A DNA stretch of 64,000 nucleotides from Oscillatoria sp. SIO1A7 (GCA_010672965.1 JAAHFN010000019.1:1-64000); one strand, 5' to 3'; counted from the stretch's first letter, positions 49,514 through 58,629 are shown. A program made the numbers and translations. The notes: generated by a model from the letters alone, not told the origin.

Positions 49514-49828
49514 CTATTTATAAAATATTGCTAACCAAACAGTGACATTGTTTGGCTCGTCGAACTTAACCTTGTGCTTGGCGTGCGCTGGGATGTTTAG
49601 GAAATCTCCTTTAGCGAGCTTGACTTCGCTCCCATCTTCATAAACAATAACTCCCGAGCCATCCAAGACAATAACCCATTCATTTTCTTCCTGGTCGTAC
49701 CAGTTATCTCCTTGTATTGACTGCCCTTTGGACAGAATTTTTTCAATTCTGAAGCTGTCGCGAACGAGCAAATCCTCAAAGATCTCGGTTGAGATATCTT
49801 CGGGAATTGATGAGAAGATATTTGTCAT
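49514..49828 (-). CDS. Small cupin protein
   Basis: 104 residues; AGGAGA lies upstream of the ATG. The single cupin barrel shows WYDQEENEWVIVLDGSGVIV and LAKGDFLNIPAHAKHKVKF, with the metal-binding Glu and two His of the family largely kept. Predicted to bind a metal and perhaps a small ligand; role unknown. It lies just upstream of a divergent-looking repeat region and follows the MT-GT gene at 180 bp. Confidence 0.88.
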   Translation of the reverse strand: MTNIFSSIPEDISTEIFEDLLVRDSFRIEKILSKGQSIQGDNWYDQEENEWVIVLDGSGVIVYEDGSEVKLAKGDFLNIPAHAKHKVKFDEPNNVTVWLAIFYK

Positions 49829-49877
49829 CTTTTCGGATTCTCCTATGACATAAAGCCTTAGACTGCTAGCGGACTGA

Positions 49878-50030
49878 TATAGCGGTTCTCAAATTGATGT
49901 GAGGTGTCTGGGGGATGCAATATCCCAATATGAGAATACCCGCTTTACAGCAGAGATATAGAGCGGGGATGCTGTCGCCCCTACATTTCCCAAGGCGATC
50001 GTTTATTACGCTTATTTGAGAAACGCTATA
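49878..50030. mobile_element. MITE-like element, TATAGCG family
   Basis: Ends TATAGCGGTTCTCAAATTGA and TTATTTGAGAAACGCTATA. The core is different from other copies except the GGGGATGCTGTCGCCCCTAC block. Confidence 0.8.
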
Positions 50031-50349
50031 TATACTGCCCTAATGCGGCGATGTCAAACTCAACGGCTATGGGAGTTTCTAGATCTCCCCGAGGGTACTC
50101 GATAGTTAGACCTATCAATTCTACAATAGAATCGGACGATCGCAGATATATGCAACTCTCATGGCGTCATGGTGTCCCCCGGCTCCCGTTTCTCTGGTCC
50201 CCCAGTAAACCATCTCCCTGGTCCCCCGGTCTCCTTGTCTCCAAGACTGGCGGCGTCACTTTCTCAGGACTTGCGCAAAGGCTCTGTATGTAGGGTGCCG
50301 CACCGCGCACGGTATGTAGGGTGTCGCACCGCGCACCAAACGCTATATT

Positions 50350-50503
50350 TATAGCATTTCTCAAATTGATGCGAGGTTATCTGGGGCCCGCGCATCCCTG
50401 TAGGGAAATTCCCGTTTGGAGTGCCGAGATAGTCTTGGGGATGCTGTCGCCCCTACGCCCCTCAACCCGATCCGTTCATTACACTTATTGGAGAAACGCT
50501 ATA
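50350..50503. mobile_element. MITE-like element, TATAGCG family, sister of 56583-56716
   Basis: Ends TATAGCATTTCTCAAATTGA and TTATTGGAGAAACGCTATA. The inside is almost identical, in inverted orientation, to the copy at 56583-56716, which lacks about 20 bp around AGATAGTCTTGGGGATGCT. Confidence 0.85.
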
Positions 50504-50557
50504 TAACTGGATCCTGCAGGAAAGCATAAGTCCTATTTCTGATTAAAAACCTAACCG

Positions 50558-53371
50558 ATGAGTTTTAACCTTGGTATCAATATTGCTGGCTATGTAAATG
50601 GTGAATTTGGGATTGGAGAAGGAGTCAGGGCTAACATAAGAGCCCTTAAGGCGGGAAAAATTCCCTTTGTTATCAATAATTTCACCCGCAGTCCCCACCG
50701 CAAGCAAGATAGCACTTATCAAAATTATTTTTCCCCAGACAATCCCTACCCCATCAATCTGATTCAGGTGAATGCCGACCAAGTAAGGGCTTTTCTCAAA
50801 TCGGTAGGAACCAGCTATATAAAAGGAAAATATAATATTGGCTTTTGGGCTTGGGAGCTGCCCAGCTTTCCGCCGGAATGGATGCCAGCATTCTCGGTTT
50901 TTGACGAAATTTGGACTTATAGCAGCTATTGTGCCGACTCCATCTCTCTAGTGTCGCCGATTCCGGTAATTAAGATTGCGCCCAGTATTTCTCTGCCCGT
51001 ACCCACCCAGAGCCGAGAAGCCTTGGGCTTGCCGAGCGATCGCTTTATCTTTCTATTCATGTTCGATTTTTATAGCCGCATCGAGCGCAAGAACCCGGGG
51101 GCAACTATAGCTGCTTTTAAAAAAGCTTTTGGCGATTCGCAGGATGTAGTGCTAATTATCAAGTTTTCCAATAGCAAGCGCTTTCCAGCCCAGCGGCAGC
51201 AACTATACCAATTAGCGGCTAATGCCGAAAATATTAGATTTATAGATGGCTATCTCTCCAAAGACGAGATTAACGCTTTATTATATAGTTGCGATTCTTA
51301 TGTATCCTTGCATCGATCGGAAGGATTTGGCTTGACGATGGCAGAGGCGATGTACTACGGCAAACCAGCGATCGCCACTGGCTATTCCTCTAATACAGAG
51401 TTTATGAATGTCAGCAATAGCTTTTTGGTCAGCTACGAGCTAGCTGCGATCGCAGAGGATTATGGACCGTATAAAAAAGGCAATCTCTGGGCGGAGCCAA
51501 ATATCGAACATGCTTCCTTTTTAATGCGCTATGTTTTCGAGAACTACGACCGAGCGAAGCTAGTAGGAGAGCGAGCTTCTCGGGATATTCGCTCTTTGCT
51601 TAGCCCACAAGCGATCGCTCCCAAAATTAGCAAGCGACTGGAGCTAATTGCACGGGGGACAAGGAGACAAGGGGAGATGGAGACCCAACGACCGGCTCAG
51701 GACGGACAAGGGGACCCAACGACCGGCTCAGGACGGACAAGGGGACCCAACGAACGGCTCAGGACGGACAAGGGGACAAGGGGACACTCTCCAACTCCCC
51801 CGGTTCCCCAGTCCCCAAACTCCCCCATCCCCCGGTCCCCCGGTCTCCCTCTCTCCCCCACAGCCCACACCCCCCACACCCCACACCCCACACCCCAACT
51901 AACGCCCTTAGTCAGTATTTGCATTCCGACTTATAACGGAGCAGAGTATATTGCCGAAGCAATCCAGAGCGCGATCGCCCAAACCTATCCCTATATTGAA
52001 ATTATTATTGCCGATGATGGCTCGACCGACAGAACTGTAGAAATTGCCAAGTCTTTCCAAAGCCAATTTTCAAGGGAATTACCAAGAGAATTGCCAAACC
52101 AATTGTCAAGCAAATTGCCAAACCAATTGCCAAACCAAGCACCTCGGGATTTTCGAGTTATAGCTCACCCCAACTATGGTTTGGTGGGCAATTGGAATTT
52201 CTGCATATCTGAGGCTAAGGGCAAATACGTTAAATTTTTATTTCAGGATGACTTGCTAGAGCCGAATTGCGTGGCAGAGATGGTGGAGCTGGCAGAGAAA
52301 GACGAGGAAATTGGTTTGGTTTTCTCCCCTCGCGCCATTCTGCTATCGGAAAACGCCAAGTCCAATCGCGCTTGTCTGGCGGCTTCTGTGAAAATTGCCA
52401 ATTTACACCAGGGCTGGACTAGCTTGCAGCCAATTCAGTCCGGCCTGACTCTGCTCGCCGATCCGAATTTAGCCGAAGATCCATTTAATAAAATTGGCGA
52501 ACCCACGACCGTTTTGATTAGAAAAGCAGTTTGGCAGCAGGTGGGTTTATTTGACGATCGCTTATGCCAGTTTGTGGATGTGGATATGTGGCTGCGGATT
52601 ATGGGGCATTACAAAATTGGCTTTGTCAATCGTACTTTGTCCAAGCTGCGCATCCATGTCGGCCAGCATACTTGGGAAAATTTCCATTCTGAGAAAAATA
52701 CCAAAGACCTGGTTAGATTTATTCTGGATAAAACTTTAGGAGAATATGCCGCTACTTTTCTGCCCGCAGAAGCCACAGAGCGGATAAAAGAGCGGTTTTT
52801 GATTAAACCCGGTCCGTCGCCACAAAAGATTGCCAGCTACGCCCAGGCGTACCAAAAAGATCCCACAGACTCAGAGGCGATCGCTTTCCTCCGCCAAGCT
52901 CGCCAGACTCTCGCCGATAGATGGTTCTCAGTATTGGAGATTCACCTAGAGTTGGCTTATTCTGGCCAAATCGGTAAAGCCTACAAAGTTTTGCTGGGCA
53001 GCGGCATCAAAAACGAACCCCTCACGGAAGCAGAAAAGCAATTTGCAAACGATATTGCCGATCGCATTGGCCAAGGCTTCGGGCGCAAAAAAGATATTCA
53101 GCATTTCCTGGTCGGCCTGCTCTACCGCTACGCTTACCAGTTGCCCGTCAAGTATGAAAATGCACCTATTCCCCAATGGTTTTTTGAAGATTTTTTAAAG
53201 TTTCTCGTCGAGGCACCGGAGGAATTTCGCGACCCTGGGGAAAGCGATCGCTATTCTGTTTATCTCCAGAAATTGCTCGACTATACGCGCAGCCATATCG
53301 ATCGCGAGCAAAATGCGATCGTTTGGCAGAAGGTAGCCGCCGCCTTCGGGGAATTGGCAAATCGCTATTGA
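50558..53371 (+). CDS. Two-domain glycosyltransferase (GT4-like + GT2)
   Basis: 937 residues. Residues 1-360 are a GT4-like enzyme (GINIAGYVNGEFGIGEGVRA; EGFGLTMAEAMYYGKPAIAT is the acceptor/nucleotide-sugar motif). Residues about 363-450 are a linker made of translated short repeats (QDGQGDPTTGSGRTRG, then PQSPNSPIPRSPGLPLSP). Residues about 452-700 are a GT2 domain (VSICIPTYNGAEYIAEAIQS, IIIADDGSTDRT, VKFLFQDDLLEPNC). The C-terminal ~200 residues are helical and unassigned. Fused GTs assemble surface or extracellular polysaccharide; the sugar is unknown. It stands alone between repeats. Confidence 0.9.
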   Translation: MSFNLGINIAGYVNGEFGIGEGVRANIRALKAGKIPFVINNFTRSPHRKQDSTYQNYFSPDNPYPINLIQVNADQVRAFLKSVGTSYIKGKYNIGFWAWELPSFPPEWMPAFSVFDEIWTYSSYCADSISLVSPIPVIKIAPSISLPVPTQSREALGLPSDRFIFLFMFDFYSRIERKNPGATIAAFKKAFGDSQDVVLIIKFSNSKRFPAQRQQLYQLAANAENIRFIDGYLSKDEINALLYSCDSYVSLHRSEGFGLTMAEAMYYGKPAIATGYSSNTEFMNVSNSFLVSYELAAIAEDYGPYKKGNLWAEPNIEHASFLMRYVFENYDRAKLVGERASRDIRSLLSPQAIAPKISKRLELIARGTRRQGEMETQRPAQDGQGDPTTGSGRTRGPNERLRTDKGTRGHSPTPPVPQSPNSPIPRSPGLPLSPTAHTPHTPHPTPQLTPLVSICIPTYNGAEYIAEAIQSAIAQTYPYIEIIIADDGSTDRTVEIAKSFQSQFSRELPRELPNQLSSKLPNQLPNQAPRDFRVIAHPNYGLVGNWNFCISEAKGKYVKFLFQDDLLEPNCVAEMVELAEKDEEIGLVFSPRAILLSENAKSNRACLAASVKIANLHQGWTSLQPIQSGLTLLADPNLAEDPFNKIGEPTTVLIRKAVWQQVGLFDDRLCQFVDVDMWLRIMGHYKIGFVNRTLSKLRIHVGQHTWENFHSEKNTKDLVRFILDKTLGEYAATFLPAEATERIKERFLIKPGPSPQKIASYAQAYQKDPTDSEAIAFLRQARQTLADRWFSVLEIHLELAYSGQIGKAYKVLLGSGIKNEPLTEAEKQFANDIADRIGQGFGRKKDIQHFLVGLLYRYAYQLPVKYENAPIPQWFFEDFLKFLVEAPEEFRDPGESDRYSVYLQKLLDYTRSHIDREQNAIVWQKVAAAFGELANRY
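51640..51905. repeat. In-frame short tandem repeats in the GT4-GT2 linker
   Basis: GACCGGCTCAGGACGGACAA units (51685-51775), CCCCCGGTTCCCC units and CCCACACC units lie inside the gene between its two domains with no stop codon. They are the same kinds found between genes. Confidence 0.85.
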
Positions 53372-53410
53372 TTAAGAAACTAGCTGTAACCTCCATCCTC
53401 GCTCAATAAC

Positions 53411-54847
53411 CTAATCGCATTTTTTTTGCTGCTGCTTTATTTTGCGATCGATATGTGGCGGAATGCCTAACTGTGCAGTATCGTAAAGCCTTTCAAATTC
53501 GCGGACAAAATGAGCGGCTAGAGTGGGATTGTCGATCGCTAAAACTGTTTCGTCATTCTGGGTATTCGCAGCCTTCGACCAGTTGAGAGAACCGGCGATA
53601 ACTACTTGCGAGTCTAAAATAGCAAATTTATGATGCAGTTTGTCCCCCGGTGGCAATTGGGGCACGCCAACCGTGGCAATTGGATTGGCCCAAGGACGGT
53701 TGCCATCTTCATATCGACAGCGCTTGTCGGCCAGAGCAACCCCGAGCATATCTAGAGCCTCGCTATAACTGCGATAGGCAAAACTGGGGTCTATTAGCGA
53801 TCGCACCCGCACCCCCCTTTGATGGGCATTTTCTAATTCATCTGCCAGAAGTTGTTCTGAAAATACAAACAAGGCCAGATCTATAGATTGCCTTGCTCTG
53901 GCCAAAAAAAGAGCGATCGCCCCATTGGCACTATTTTCCCAAGGCACCTTTCGACCCGTTGCTGCAAACTGCACGGCAATGGTCCCGCTTCCCACCTGGA
54001 TTTGCTGCATTCCTCGATAGGGCTTTTGGATGCCAAACTTGCTATCTCGCTTGCCTCCTGGTCCGTCGCCCCAGAGAATATCGAACTCTTCAGTAAAGAT
54101 AGTCGCCAGTTCGGGGCTTTCTATCTTAATAAGATTGTTGGCATTTCCCATGCTCTCGGCAGATTTAAAATCCCCATGTATCCCGCTGGTGGTGAAGTTA
54201 GCGGAAGTCACGATCGCAGTTTTGCCATCAATAATTACAAATTTGTGATGCATTATACCGCTACCTTTAGAGCCATCAGCGGTATCGTCGAGTACGGGCA
54301 CTTCGGCCTTACGCAACATTACTAAGGCATCGGAGGAGTCTATTTCATCTTGGCTTAGTTGGCCGTCTCCGTTGCTATCTGCTAGATATAGAAATTCTTG
54401 ATAGCCGGATAATTCTCGTCCGGCCAGTTTGCCGACTTCATCGGCCGTTAGATCGCTCCAGGGTCTGCTATAAGTATTTTCTACTATTACTCTAACTCTC
54501 ACTCCTTGAGAGTGGCGCTCGACTAATGCCGCTGCAATCTTAGGCAAGCGCAGTTCCTGAACCGCCACATCAACAGTAGAGGTAGCACTGGAGATCGCCT
54601 TGACTAATATCTGCTCCAAGTCATCTCCAGTTCGCTTTAGCTTTCGGTAAGGCTCCCGATACTCGGCCGCTTGATTGAGATTGAAATAGACTTGCACCAA
54701 AGGATCTTGGGGCAGGGGAGCCAGAAGTTTTGGTTTGCTATTGCTGCTAAGTAACCGACAGCCTTGGCTGCCGATCGCAATGAGTCCCAGCAGGACAGTC
54801 CATATAAAGATGCGTCTGTGAAGTGGCAAGGGTAGATGAAAGCCCAA
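53411..54847 (-). CDS. Phospholipase D-like lipoprotein with EF-hand
   Basis: 478 residues; the only start giving the full signal is a TTG at 54847. Residues 1-30 form a lipoprotein signal (RRIFIWTVLLGLIAIGSQGC, Cys near 30 as lipidation site). Two HKD motifs define a PLD active site: HHKFVIIDGKTAIVTSAN (near 200) and HHKFAILDSQVVIAGSLN (near 410). Between the first helix region and HKD1 is a calcium-loop DSNGDGQLSQDE. PLD-like proteins cleave or transfer phosphodiesters in lipids or nucleic acids. Expected in the cell envelope. Convergent with the GT gene. Confidence 0.9.
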   Translation of the reverse strand: MGFHLPLPLHRRIFIWTVLLGLIAIGSQGCRLLSSNSKPKLLAPLPQDPLVQVYFNLNQAAEYREPYRKLKRTGDDLEQILVKAISSATSTVDVAVQELRLPKIAAALVERHSQGVRVRVIVENTYSRPWSDLTADEVGKLAGRELSGYQEFLYLADSNGDGQLSQDEIDSSDALVMLRKAEVPVLDDTADGSKGSGIMHHKFVIIDGKTAIVTSANFTTSGIHGDFKSAESMGNANNLIKIESPELATIFTEEFDILWGDGPGGKRDSKFGIQKPYRGMQQIQVGSGTIAVQFAATGRKVPWENSANGAIALFLARARQSIDLALFVFSEQLLADELENAHQRGVRVRSLIDPSFAYRSYSEALDMLGVALADKRCRYEDGNRPWANPIATVGVPQLPPGDKLHHKFAILDSQVVIAGSLNWSKAANTQNDETVLAIDNPTLAAHFVREFERLYDTAQLGIPPHIDRKIKQQQKKCD

Positions 54848-55954
54848 CGGGACGGAGATCGCTTGCTGGAAGCTGGATTTAAGAAATCCTATTTAATAAA
54901 TATACGCACGACAGTTAGGAGCCTTTGGCTTGGCGCATCCTTGCAAAAGGTCCGCATTAGGCTAGGCTCCTCAAAGGGATTTTTACTTCGGCTTCAAGCC
55001 GAAATAAAATAGTTGTTTTTTTTATTTTAACACGATTCGCGAGTCACTTCCCATTGTATGCTGAGAAAAGAAATCGGTGTTCTTTTGGAACCAATAATGA
55101 ACGTATCTCTCAAGAGCTTTGCAACTGGCCAAGTACCTCTGCGCAATTCTCTGGGTGCCAGACCCAGCCTGAAAGAAGGCAGAGAAAGGATGAGGGTCTG
55201 CCAATGGTCCCGGAGACAAGACCGAGAAAGAGTCAAAATAACTCTCTCGGCCCAGAGAAAAAACTGGCAAAACGAGTTTCAAGAACCTCTGAATTGCTCG
55301 ACAAGAGGGATAGCTAAGAGCAGGAGACTCAAAAACCTATATTCCAGAAGAGTTAGAAAAAACCCGTTCGGGAGCCTGCTGGCTCTGAGTCTTTCCTGTC
55401 TTAATTCCCTAGCATCCTTGCCAAGAGCTTATGAGGAACTGCCGCGATTGGCAGTAGGGGTCACTCGTGAAAGAGCAAGGTAGGCAAAACTATATAACTC
55501 TCTAGAGATAAAGCTGCCCGCTGGCAAAAAAAATGTAAAGTCCGCTGCGTTGCTTCCAGAGGCAATCGCAAGCGATCGCTCTCTCCAGAGTCCCCTGCGC
55601 CAGGGTGTTACCAGCGCCGCCACGATATTTGTTTGGCGGTCAGTGTGCCTGCATCTCACTGTGACGGGAAAAACTTGTGACGGGAAAACTTGTCATGGGA
55701 AAAACTTGTAACCGGAAGGACTTGTAACCGGAAAAACTTGTCATGGGAAAAACTTGTAACCGGAAAAAGCACAGCCCGGTCGCGGGACTAACCCAAAAAT
55801 AGTTGCCTGGTGCAAGAGCCCCCAGCCGCCTGAAAATTAGAGGTTATTAGCAGGTGCCGGACAGCCGAAAATTTTGGCGATCGAAGAGTAGCCCCGTCTT
55901 CAAGCAGGGCATATGGAGGTATCTGGGTACAAACCGACACCACCAAAATTAGCT
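54848..55954. other. Long non-coding tract with hairpins and 16-bp tandem repeats
   Basis: No convincing gene. A TTCGGCTT/AAGCCGAA hairpin lies at 54989-55006. From 55040 to 55560 sequence is purine-rich on the plus strand, without HIP1 sites, with several possible stems: CTGGGT/ACCCAG (55151-55167) and CCGAGAAAGAGT/ACTCTCTCGG (55222-55250). A seven-unit tandem repeat occupies 55660-55770. GCCC..GGGC near 55893-55912 resembles hairpins at ends of IS605-type elements, but no transposase is present. The 141-codon frame at 55058 lacks signals. Confidence 0.5.
55660..55770. repeat. Seven-unit 16-bp tandem repeat (TGTNACNGGAAAAACT)
   Basis: Seven contiguous units, six of 16 bp and one of 15 bp, read TGTGACGGGAAAAACT, TGTCATGGGAAAAACT or TGTAACCGGAAAAACT. 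They are not made of the heptamers seen elsewhere and have no spacers. Confidence 0.85.
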
Positions 55955-56359
55955 ATGCCAAGAAGAAAAAGAATATGTCCTAGCTGCGGCCGCAAGGGAT
56001 ACGGCAAAATATGCCACTACTGCGAACAACAAAAAGCAGCAATAGAAAGACAAGAACGCACCTTAAATGAAAAAAGACAGAAAAAGAAAGAGTGGGAGGC
56101 CACATTCGAGCAGGATCCGATAGATCTTAGAGCCCTCCCCGACCATGTAGTGGTGAAAGCTCGCAATATTATTATGGGATTAAGCAACGAGCAAAATTAT
56201 AGGTATTTTGGTGGCAAACGCCTGCGTCACAATCGTCAAATCATAAGTATCCCGGTGACTAGAAATTACCGAATGATTTGCCGCAATGATAATGGCAACA
56301 CTCTTCCTCTAGAGGTTTTGTCCCACGAAGACTACAATGTCTGCAAACCGGGCGGCTAA
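55955..56359 (+). CDS. Zinc-ribbon protein with RelE-like C-terminus
   Basis: About 134 residues from the ATG at 55955 (MPRRKRICPSCGRKG); an upstream ATG at 55913 is also open. Two CxxC pairs (CPSCG, CHYCE) form a small zinc finger. A basic helical linker (QERTLNEKRQKKKEWE) follows. The last 65 residues (YFGGKRLRHNRQIISIPVTR, then NYRMICR, LEVLSHEDY) look like the RelE/ParE strand pattern of mRNA-interferase-like proteins. I have the impression of a cyanobacterial zinc-binding family of unknown function. No antitoxin gene is adjacent. RelE likeness is by eye only. Confidence 0.7.
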   Translation: MPRRKRICPSCGRKGYGKICHYCEQQKAAIERQERTLNEKRQKKKEWEATFEQDPIDLRALPDHVVVKARNIIMGLSNEQNYRYFGGKRLRHNRQIISIPVTRNYRMICRNDNGNTLPLEVLSHEDYNVCKPGG

Positions 56360-57177
56360 AAAAAAGTAACGCTCTATATATAAGAGATAGAGAGTATGGA
56401 AAACAATTTTTACAATAGAGAAGATTTTGGCAAGCGGGTGCCAAGTTCCTCGACTTTTATTGTCTTCTCCCCTATTAGATGGCAGTTTTGGAACCTAAGA
56501 CCGAGAAGGTGGAGCGACAAAGCGATCGGCTGTAGGCGTCTAGGTCAGCGCCAGAGAAGAGGAGATCTAGTTCCGCAAGGAATATAGCGTTTCTCAAATA
56601 AGTGTAATGAACGGATCGGGTTGAGGGGCGTAGGGGCGACGGCACTCCAAACGGGAATTTCCCTACAGGGATGCGCGGGCCCCAGATAACCTCACATCAA
56701 TTTGAGAAATGCTATAGTAGCATTCCCCTAGTGGCAAGGCGACGCTTAAAATTGTGGGTTCGATCCGCGACAGCCTATCCCCCCAAACCCCCCGATAAAT
56801 TGGGGGGCTATTGAGGTAGTTTGCCACAATTTTAAGCTGGACGCGCCACTAGAGCGATTGGTATCCGTAGGGGCGTTTGGCAAACGCCCCTACAGAAATT
56901 GGTATCCCTTTGGTGTTCTCCCGGGCGAATGGCATATGCCCTCCGCAGGGCGTAGGCGAATGGCATATGCCCTGCGAAGGGCAGGCTCCGCCTACGCCCC
57001 TACAGAAATTTTTTGGCGAAGGGTTCGCAAGGCGTTGTTTTTGATTCCTCTCGGGGGGTTTGGCAAACGCCCCGGGAGGAAATTGGGTATCCGTAGGGGA
57101 AAGTAGGCTTAAGGGCGAGTGGCGCTATATCCTGGAAGAGAAGTAGCTTCGTCGAGCCGGCTTTTGCTCGAAACAGC
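56360..57177. repeat. Gap with a MITE-like element and palindromes
   Basis: It carries the inverted-repeat element at 56583-56716, a CCCCCCAAACCCCCCGATAAATTGGGGGG hairpin (about 56780-56808), GTAGGGGCGTTTGGCAAACGCCCCTAC (56867-56893) and GCATATGCCCT...AGGGCATATGCC duplicates near 56930-56970. No gene was seen. Confidence 0.65.
56583..56716. mobile_element. MITE-like element, TATAGCG family, inverted sister of 50350-50503
   Basis: Ends TATAGCGTTTCTCAAATAAG and CAATTTGAGAAATGCTATA. The core is nearly the reverse complement of the 50350 copy with an internal deletion of about 20 bp. Confidence 0.85.
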
Positions 57178-58371
57178 ATGCAAATTTATCTGGATCACAG
57201 CGCCACTACGCCATCTCGCAGCGAAGCGATCGCCGCTATGCAAGAAGCCCTTACTCTCCAGTGGGGCAATCCTTCGAGCATTCACGATTGGGGTCAGCGA
57301 TCGGCATATATGGTGGAAATGGCCAGAACTCAAGTAGCCGGATTGTTAAAAGCACCGGAGAGTTCAATAGTTTTCACTGCTAGCGGAACTGAGGCAGACA
57401 ATTGGGCCATAATGGGGGTTGCTCGCCAATACTCTAAGCCACAGCACCTGATTATTTCTAGCGTCGAACATTCTGCTATAGCAAGGCCGGTAGAATTGCT
57501 AGAAAAATGGGGCTGGCAGGTGACTCGCTTGCCGGTAAATCGTCAGGGAAGAGTTAATCCGATAGATTTAAAAAACGCCTTCCAAGCAAATACAGTTTTA
57601 GTCTCTATTATTTATGGTCAAAGCGAGATAGGCACTTTGCAACCGATTCAGAGATTGGCAGAAATTGCTCGGGAGCGAGGAGTGCTATTTCACGCCGATG
57701 CCGTACAGGTAGCAGGGCGATGTCCCCTCGATGTCGAGCAAGTGCCCGTTGACTTGCTCTCCTTATCCAGTCACAAAATTTATGGTCCTCAAGGAGCCGG
57801 AGCCCTCTACATTCGCCCCGGAATAGAGTTAGTGCCCTTGCTGGCCGGTGGGGGTCAAGAAATGGGTCTGCGCTCCGGCACTCAAGCGGTTCCCGCGATC
57901 GCCGGTTTTGGCGTTGCAGCAGAATTAGCAGCGCAAGAAATAGCAACAGAAACTCCTCGCTTAATTCAATTGCGCGATCGCTTATTCGACTTACTGGCAG
58001 ATACTCCGGGATTGCAGCCAACAGGCGATCGGCTTCACCGCTTGCCCCACCACGTCAGCTTTTGCCTCGCCAATTTTGCCAATACTGACAGGGGCGAACC
58101 GATTAGCGGCAGAACTTTAGTCCGTCAATTGAATATGGCAGGAATTGCGGTTAGTTCTGGTTCTGCTTGTAGCAGTGGCAAACTCAATCCGAGTCCCGTA
58201 CTCCTAGCAATGGGATATTCCAAAACAGAGGCGACGGCTGCCATCCGCATGACTCTCGGGCGCAAAACCACCCAAGCCGATATCGACTGGACGGCAATGG
58301 TACTCAAGCAGGTTCTGAAACGGTTGATGCCAATTGAATGTGGGGTGTCGGGTGTAGGGTGTGGGGTGTAG
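57178..58371 (+). CDS. Cysteine desulfurase (NifS/IscS family)
   Basis: 397 residues. MQIYLDHSATTPSRSEAI starts the class V aminotransferase fold. The PLP lysine is in SLSSHKIYGPQGAGALY (near 206), FHADAVQ precedes it, and the catalytic Cys is in SSGSACSSGKL (near 328). The enzyme takes sulphur from cysteine for Fe-S clusters or thiocofactors. No isc, suf or tRNA-thiolation genes are adjacent. The last ~13 residues (PIECGVSGVGCGV) are translated from the GTGTGGGGTGT repeat, so the native stop seems to have been lost or overrun. Confidence 0.92.
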   Translation: MQIYLDHSATTPSRSEAIAAMQEALTLQWGNPSSIHDWGQRSAYMVEMARTQVAGLLKAPESSIVFTASGTEADNWAIMGVARQYSKPQHLIISSVEHSAIARPVELLEKWGWQVTRLPVNRQGRVNPIDLKNAFQANTVLVSIIYGQSEIGTLQPIQRLAEIARERGVLFHADAVQVAGRCPLDVEQVPVDLLSLSSHKIYGPQGAGALYIRPGIELVPLLAGGGQEMGLRSGTQAVPAIAGFGVAAELAAQEIATETPRLIQLRDRLFDLLADTPGLQPTGDRLHRLPHHVSFCLANFANTDRGEPISGRTLVRQLNMAGIAVSSGSACSSGKLNPSPVLLAMGYSKTEATAAIRMTLGRKTTQADIDWTAMVLKQVLKRLMPIECGVSGVGCGV

Positions 58372-58629
58372 GGAATCAGGGAAAGTTTTAAGTTTTGAGT
58401 TTTAAGTTTTGAGTTATATCAAATTGATTAAACAGTTATAGTATAGTATTTGTAGGGCAGCCGAGTGCCGCTGGCTGCCCTACCCTAATCCGTATGGGGC
58501 AGCCACCACTCGGCTGCCGCTAAGAGATTTATGGGTAATTACCGGATTTGATATTAGCTTGAGACTTTAGCTTAAAACTCAAAACTCAAAATTAAAACCT
58601 TTCCCCAACTCCCAATGCCCAATGATCTT
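58372..58629. repeat. Gap with MITE-like element
   Basis: A TTAAGTTTTGAG repeat, the inverted-repeat element at 58416-58554 and another AAAACTCAAAACTC run fill the space before the methyltransferase gene. Confidence 0.7.
58416..58554. mobile_element. MITE-like element, CAAATCCGGTTAA family
   Basis: Ends ATATCAAATTGATTAAAC and GGTAATTACCGGATTTGATAT with GGGCAGCC...GGCTGCCC arms. Fourth full copy of the family in the window. Confidence 0.7.

Larger units (their letters stand above)
49829..50557. repeat. Gap with two MITE-like elements of one family
   Basis: TATAGCG-family elements lie at 49878-50030 and 50350-50503. Between them are GGTCCCCCGG(T/C) units (about 50170-50250) and GTAGGGTGCCGCACCGCGCAC units. 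The leader of the GT4-GT2 gene follows. No gene was seen. Confidence 0.7.

Noticed and set aside
55058-55483. 141-codon frame in the 55-kb tract
   Set aside because: Basic, low-complexity translation, no ribosome site, and an overlapping open frame on the other strand; stems in the DNA explain the composition better. Kept as a finding for the tract instead.
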